The notes under the pieces were generated by a model. That model had not been told where the DNA came from. It saw only the letters and a program-made list of their open reading frames with translations, and made no database searches. Both the position numbers and the translations under genes were made by a program. Source: Bacteroidota bacterium (GTDB taxonomy: Bacteria; Bacteroidota; Bacteroidia; Bacteroidales; VadinHA17). Taken from it: a stretch of 7,106 bases of DNA. The stretch is from contig DUOU01000260.1 of the NCBI GenBank assembly GCA_012838685.1, positions 1 through 7,106 of the forward strand. Reading direction: 5' to 3'. This document shows positions 5,106 to 7,106 of the stretch, piece after piece; position 1 is the first letter of the stretch; each line of letters starts with the position of its first letter.

Positions 5106-6233
5106 ATGTTCACTGTTTTAATAAAGGATAAAGAGTCAAAAGCGAGAAGGGGTCTGTTGAAAACCGCTCATGGGGATATTCAAACCCCTATTTTTATGCC
5201 GGTAGGTACCGGGGGTACCGTTAAGGGGATTTTACAGCGCGACCTGCTGAACGATATAAACGCAAAAATAATACTTGGCAACACATACCATCTGTACCTG
5301 CGTCCGGGCATATCAATATTACAGGCGGCCGGGGGATTGCATAAATTTATGTCGTGGCCGCTTCCCTTGTTGACCGATAGCGGTGGTTTCCAGGTTTTTT
5401 CACTGAGCACAAACAGGAAGATTACCGAGGAAGGAGCCCATTTCAGATCGCATATCGACGGATCATCCCACCTCTTCACACCTGAAAATGTGATAGATAT
5501 CCAACGGATCATTGGTGCGGACATTATTATGGCACTTGATGAGTGCATGCCTTTTCCATGTGATTATAACTATGCCAGGGAGTCGGTCGCCCTGACCCAC
5601 AGATGGCTCGACAGGGGAGTGGAACGCTTTAAAACGACCGATCCCATATGGGGATATGAACAGTTTCTTTTTCCGATAGTGCAGGGAGGCGTTTTTGACG
5701 ATCTCAGGAGAATGTCGGCCGAGAAGATTGCCTTGGCGGGGATGGAGGGCAACGCGATTGGAGGACTCTCCGTGGGAGAGCCGGCTGAGGAGATGTACAG
5801 GATAATAGAGATTGTCAATGAAATACTGCCGGAGGATAAACCACGTTATCTTATGGGAGTGGGAACGCCTTCCAACATTTTGGAGGCAATAGAGAGGGGG
5901 GTTGATATGTTCGACTGTGTTATGCCTACCCGTAACGGCAGGAACGGCATGCTCTTCACCTCTGAGGGGACGATCAACATCAAAAACCAGAAGTGGAGCA
6001 ACGATTTTTCTCCTATCGACCCGGAAGGGGCTTCGGAGGTGAGCAGGAATTTTTCCAAAGCCTATCTCCGACATCTGGTTGTTTCCGGAGAGATATTGGG
6101 GGGACAGATTTCGAGTATCCATAATCTTTCGTTTTATCTTGCCCTGGTTGAGCAGGCAAGGGAGAGGATAAGTGACGGAAGTTTTAAGAGTTGGAAGACA
6201 ATGATGGTTAAAAAGTTATCGACAAAGTTATGA
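5106..6233 (+). CDS. tgt: Queuine/preQ1 tRNA-guanine transglycosylase
   Basis: A 375-residue cytoplasmic TIM-barrel enzyme that in the family swaps guanine-34 for preQ1 (or a related 7-deazaguanine) in tRNAs with GUN anticodons, a step toward queuosine. Clear motifs: TPIFMPVGTGGTVKG (27-41), LGNTYHLYLRPG (57-68), DSGGFQVFSL with general acid/base Asp91 (91-100), QGGVF (193-197), GGLSVGEP (219-226), PRYLMGVGTP (246-255), and MFDCVMPTRNGRNG with the nucleophile Asp270 (268-281). The usual zinc site is altered: the CxCxxC cysteines fall at Gly308, Ser310 and Ser313, while the fourth ligand His339 (SIHNL) remains. I recall Bacteroidota Tgts commonly lacking these cysteines. Start: GTG 5085, ATG 5097 and ATG 5106 are in frame; 5106 gives the family-like opening MFTVLIKD and fits the promoter at 5078. 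It overlaps the next gene by 4 nt (ATGA). Confidence 0.95.
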   Translation: MFTVLIKDKESKARRGLLKTAHGDIQTPIFMPVGTGGTVKGILQRDLLNDINAKIILGNTYHLYLRPGISILQAAGGLHKFMSWPLPLLTDSGGFQVFSLSTNRKITEEGAHFRSHIDGSSHLFTPENVIDIQRIIGADIIMALDECMPFPCDYNYARESVALTHRWLDRGVERFKTTDPIWGYEQFLFPIVQGGVFDDLRRMSAEKIALAGMEGNAIGGLSVGEPAEEMYRIIEIVNEILPEDKPRYLMGVGTPSNILEAIERGVDMFDCVMPTRNGRNGMLFTSEGTINIKNQKWSNDFSPIDPEGASEVSRNFSKAYLRHLVVSGEILGGQISSIHNLSFYLALVEQARERISDGSFKSWKTMMVKKLSTKL

Positions 6234-7106
6234 CTTCGTTGAAGCTCAATATTATTGATAGATACATAATAAAGAAGTTCCTTGGAACTTTCTTTTTCGC
6301 TCTTTGCATGATTATGCTCATAGCGGTAGTGTTCGATTTCTCGGAGAAGATAGATAACTTTATGGGCAATGAGGCTCCGTGGAGGGCGGTGATATTCGAT
6401 TATTACGGGAACTTCATTCCATATTTCGCCACATTGTTCGCGCCGCTTTTCGTTTTTATATCCGTAATATTCTTTACCGCCAAGATGGCCGCGAATTCCG
6501 AGATAATTGCCATCTTGAGCGGGGGCATGAGCTTTAGGAGAATGATGTGGCCCTATTTCCTCTCTTCAGCGGTTATCTGTGGTTTGGTGTTCTATCTGAT
6601 GAATTTTGTCATACCGGAGGCCAACCTGGAGAGAATGAACTTTGAGGATAAATATTACAAGCCGAGAACAAGACAGACAAGTATTGCTAACCTGCACCGA
6701 CAGATTTATCCCAACGTATATCTATACATGGAATCCTACAATCCACAGTCGGCCCGCGGCAGGAACCTTACCATAGAAAAATTTGATAATAACGGAAAAC
6801 TGCTCTCAAAACTCTCCGCTCCAACGGTCGCCTGGGATTCGGTTTCGGGCAAATGGATGGCCCTGAATTATATACGCAGGGATATATTGGAAACAAAAGA
6901 GATATTTTCGAAAGGATCGCGGTTGGATACCTCACTTAATATTCGTCCCGATGATTTTTCGAGAGGCATAGAGTTTGTCTCCACAATGTCGTACCGCGAG
7001 CTGAACGATTATATTGACCTGCTTACTTTGCAGGGATCGGATGAATTGGTGGCTTTCGAAGTTGAGAAAAACAGCAGGATTGCCAGCCCCTTTTCCGTTT
7101 TTATCC
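6230..7106 (+). CDS. LptF/LptG-family permease (YjgP/YjgQ), 3' truncated
   Basis: The frame is open from ATG at 6230 to the window edge, 292 codons, with no stop; the C-terminal part lies outside. The start overlaps the tgt stop as ATGA, implying translational coupling. It begins LNIIDRYIIKKFLGTFFFAL, the typical opening of YjgP/YjgQ proteins. Membrane segments fall at about residues 17-36, 61-83 and 104-128. The motif AANSEIIAILSGGMSFRRMM (87-106) is the family's conserved loop. Residues about 130-280 are the soluble, beta-rich periplasmic domain, and a further membrane segment seems to begin near 285. In the LptB2FG transporter such proteins extract lipopolysaccharide from the inner membrane and pass it to LptC/LptA. 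LptF and LptG cannot be told apart here. Pairing with tgt is, from memory, common in Bacteroidota. Confidence 0.92.
   Translation, partial: MTSLKLNIIDRYIIKKFLGTFFFALCMIMLIAVVFDFSEKIDNFMGNEAPWRAVIFDYYGNFIPYFATLFAPLFVFISVIFFTAKMAANSEIIAILSGGMSFRRMMWPYFLSSAVICGLVFYLMNFVIPEANLERMNFEDKYYKPRTRQTSIANLHRQIYPNVYLYMESYNPQSARGRNLTIEKFDNNGKLLSKLSAPTVAWDSVSGKWMALNYIRRDILETKEIFSKGSRLDTSLNIRPDDFSRGIEFVSTMSYRELNDYIDLLTLQGSDELVAFEVEKNSRIASPFSVFI

Noticed and set aside
5463..6122. 219-codon open frame antisense to tgt
   Set aside because: It lies wholly within the strongly conserved tgt frame, its composition shows no domain I recognise, and it has no promoter-like sequence. It is a shadow frame.
1..7106. CRISPR arrays, insertion sequences, phage genes, tRNA or rRNA genes
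   Set aside because: No direct-repeat array, transposase-like frame, tRNA-like fold or rRNA segment was seen; nearly all the sequence is taken up by recognised genes and short intergenic gaps.

Overview
The window looks like chromosomal DNA from a member of the Bacteroidota, probably Bacteroidales. Three things point there. The start-proximal promoters match the Bacteroidota -7 box TAnnTTTG and lack E. coli-type -35/-10 boxes. Ribosome binding sites are mostly A/T-rich, without clear Shine-Dalgarno sequences. The proteins themselves (a 52-residue L34, a 375-residue Tgt without the usual zinc cysteines, a CE1-type esterase with an N-terminal beta-sandwich) have the character of that phylum. 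The species cannot be named from this sequence.

Layout from left to right. The first six genes are on the minus strand. rpmH (ribosomal protein L34, 11-169) has a promoter region at about 207-300. Next is a secreted esterase with an N-terminal E-set/CBM48-like domain (329-1516), which stands alone. A run that looks like one operon follows, transcribed right to left: a family 2 membrane glycosyltransferase (3850-4977), an ECF-type sigma factor (3208-3798), rsmG (2576-3205) and a PfkB-family sugar kinase (1655-2563). The last three are separated by only 2 and 12 nt, and a hairpin follows the kinase. A 128 bp divergent intergenic region (4978-5105) holds an inverted repeat and a good promoter for the plus strand. 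There tgt (5106-6233) overlaps by 4 nt with an LptF/LptG-family permease (6230 onward), which runs off the right edge.

Most of the genes are housekeeping: translation (L34), rRNA modification (RsmG), tRNA modification (Tgt), and probable lipopolysaccharide export (LptF/G family). The glycosyltransferase, sigma factor, sugar kinase and esterase are more accessory, and their substrates or regulons cannot be read from the sequence. No mobile element, CRISPR array, tRNA, rRNA or phage gene is visible, and I see no convincing new multi-gene system. The points most worth a second look are loss of all three zinc-ligand cysteines in Tgt, the very short leader implied for the tgt mRNA, inverted repeats in the rpmH and GT2/tgt regulatory regions, a sigma factor with no visible anti-sigma partner, and two consecutive non-ATG starts (GTG and TTG) in the operon.
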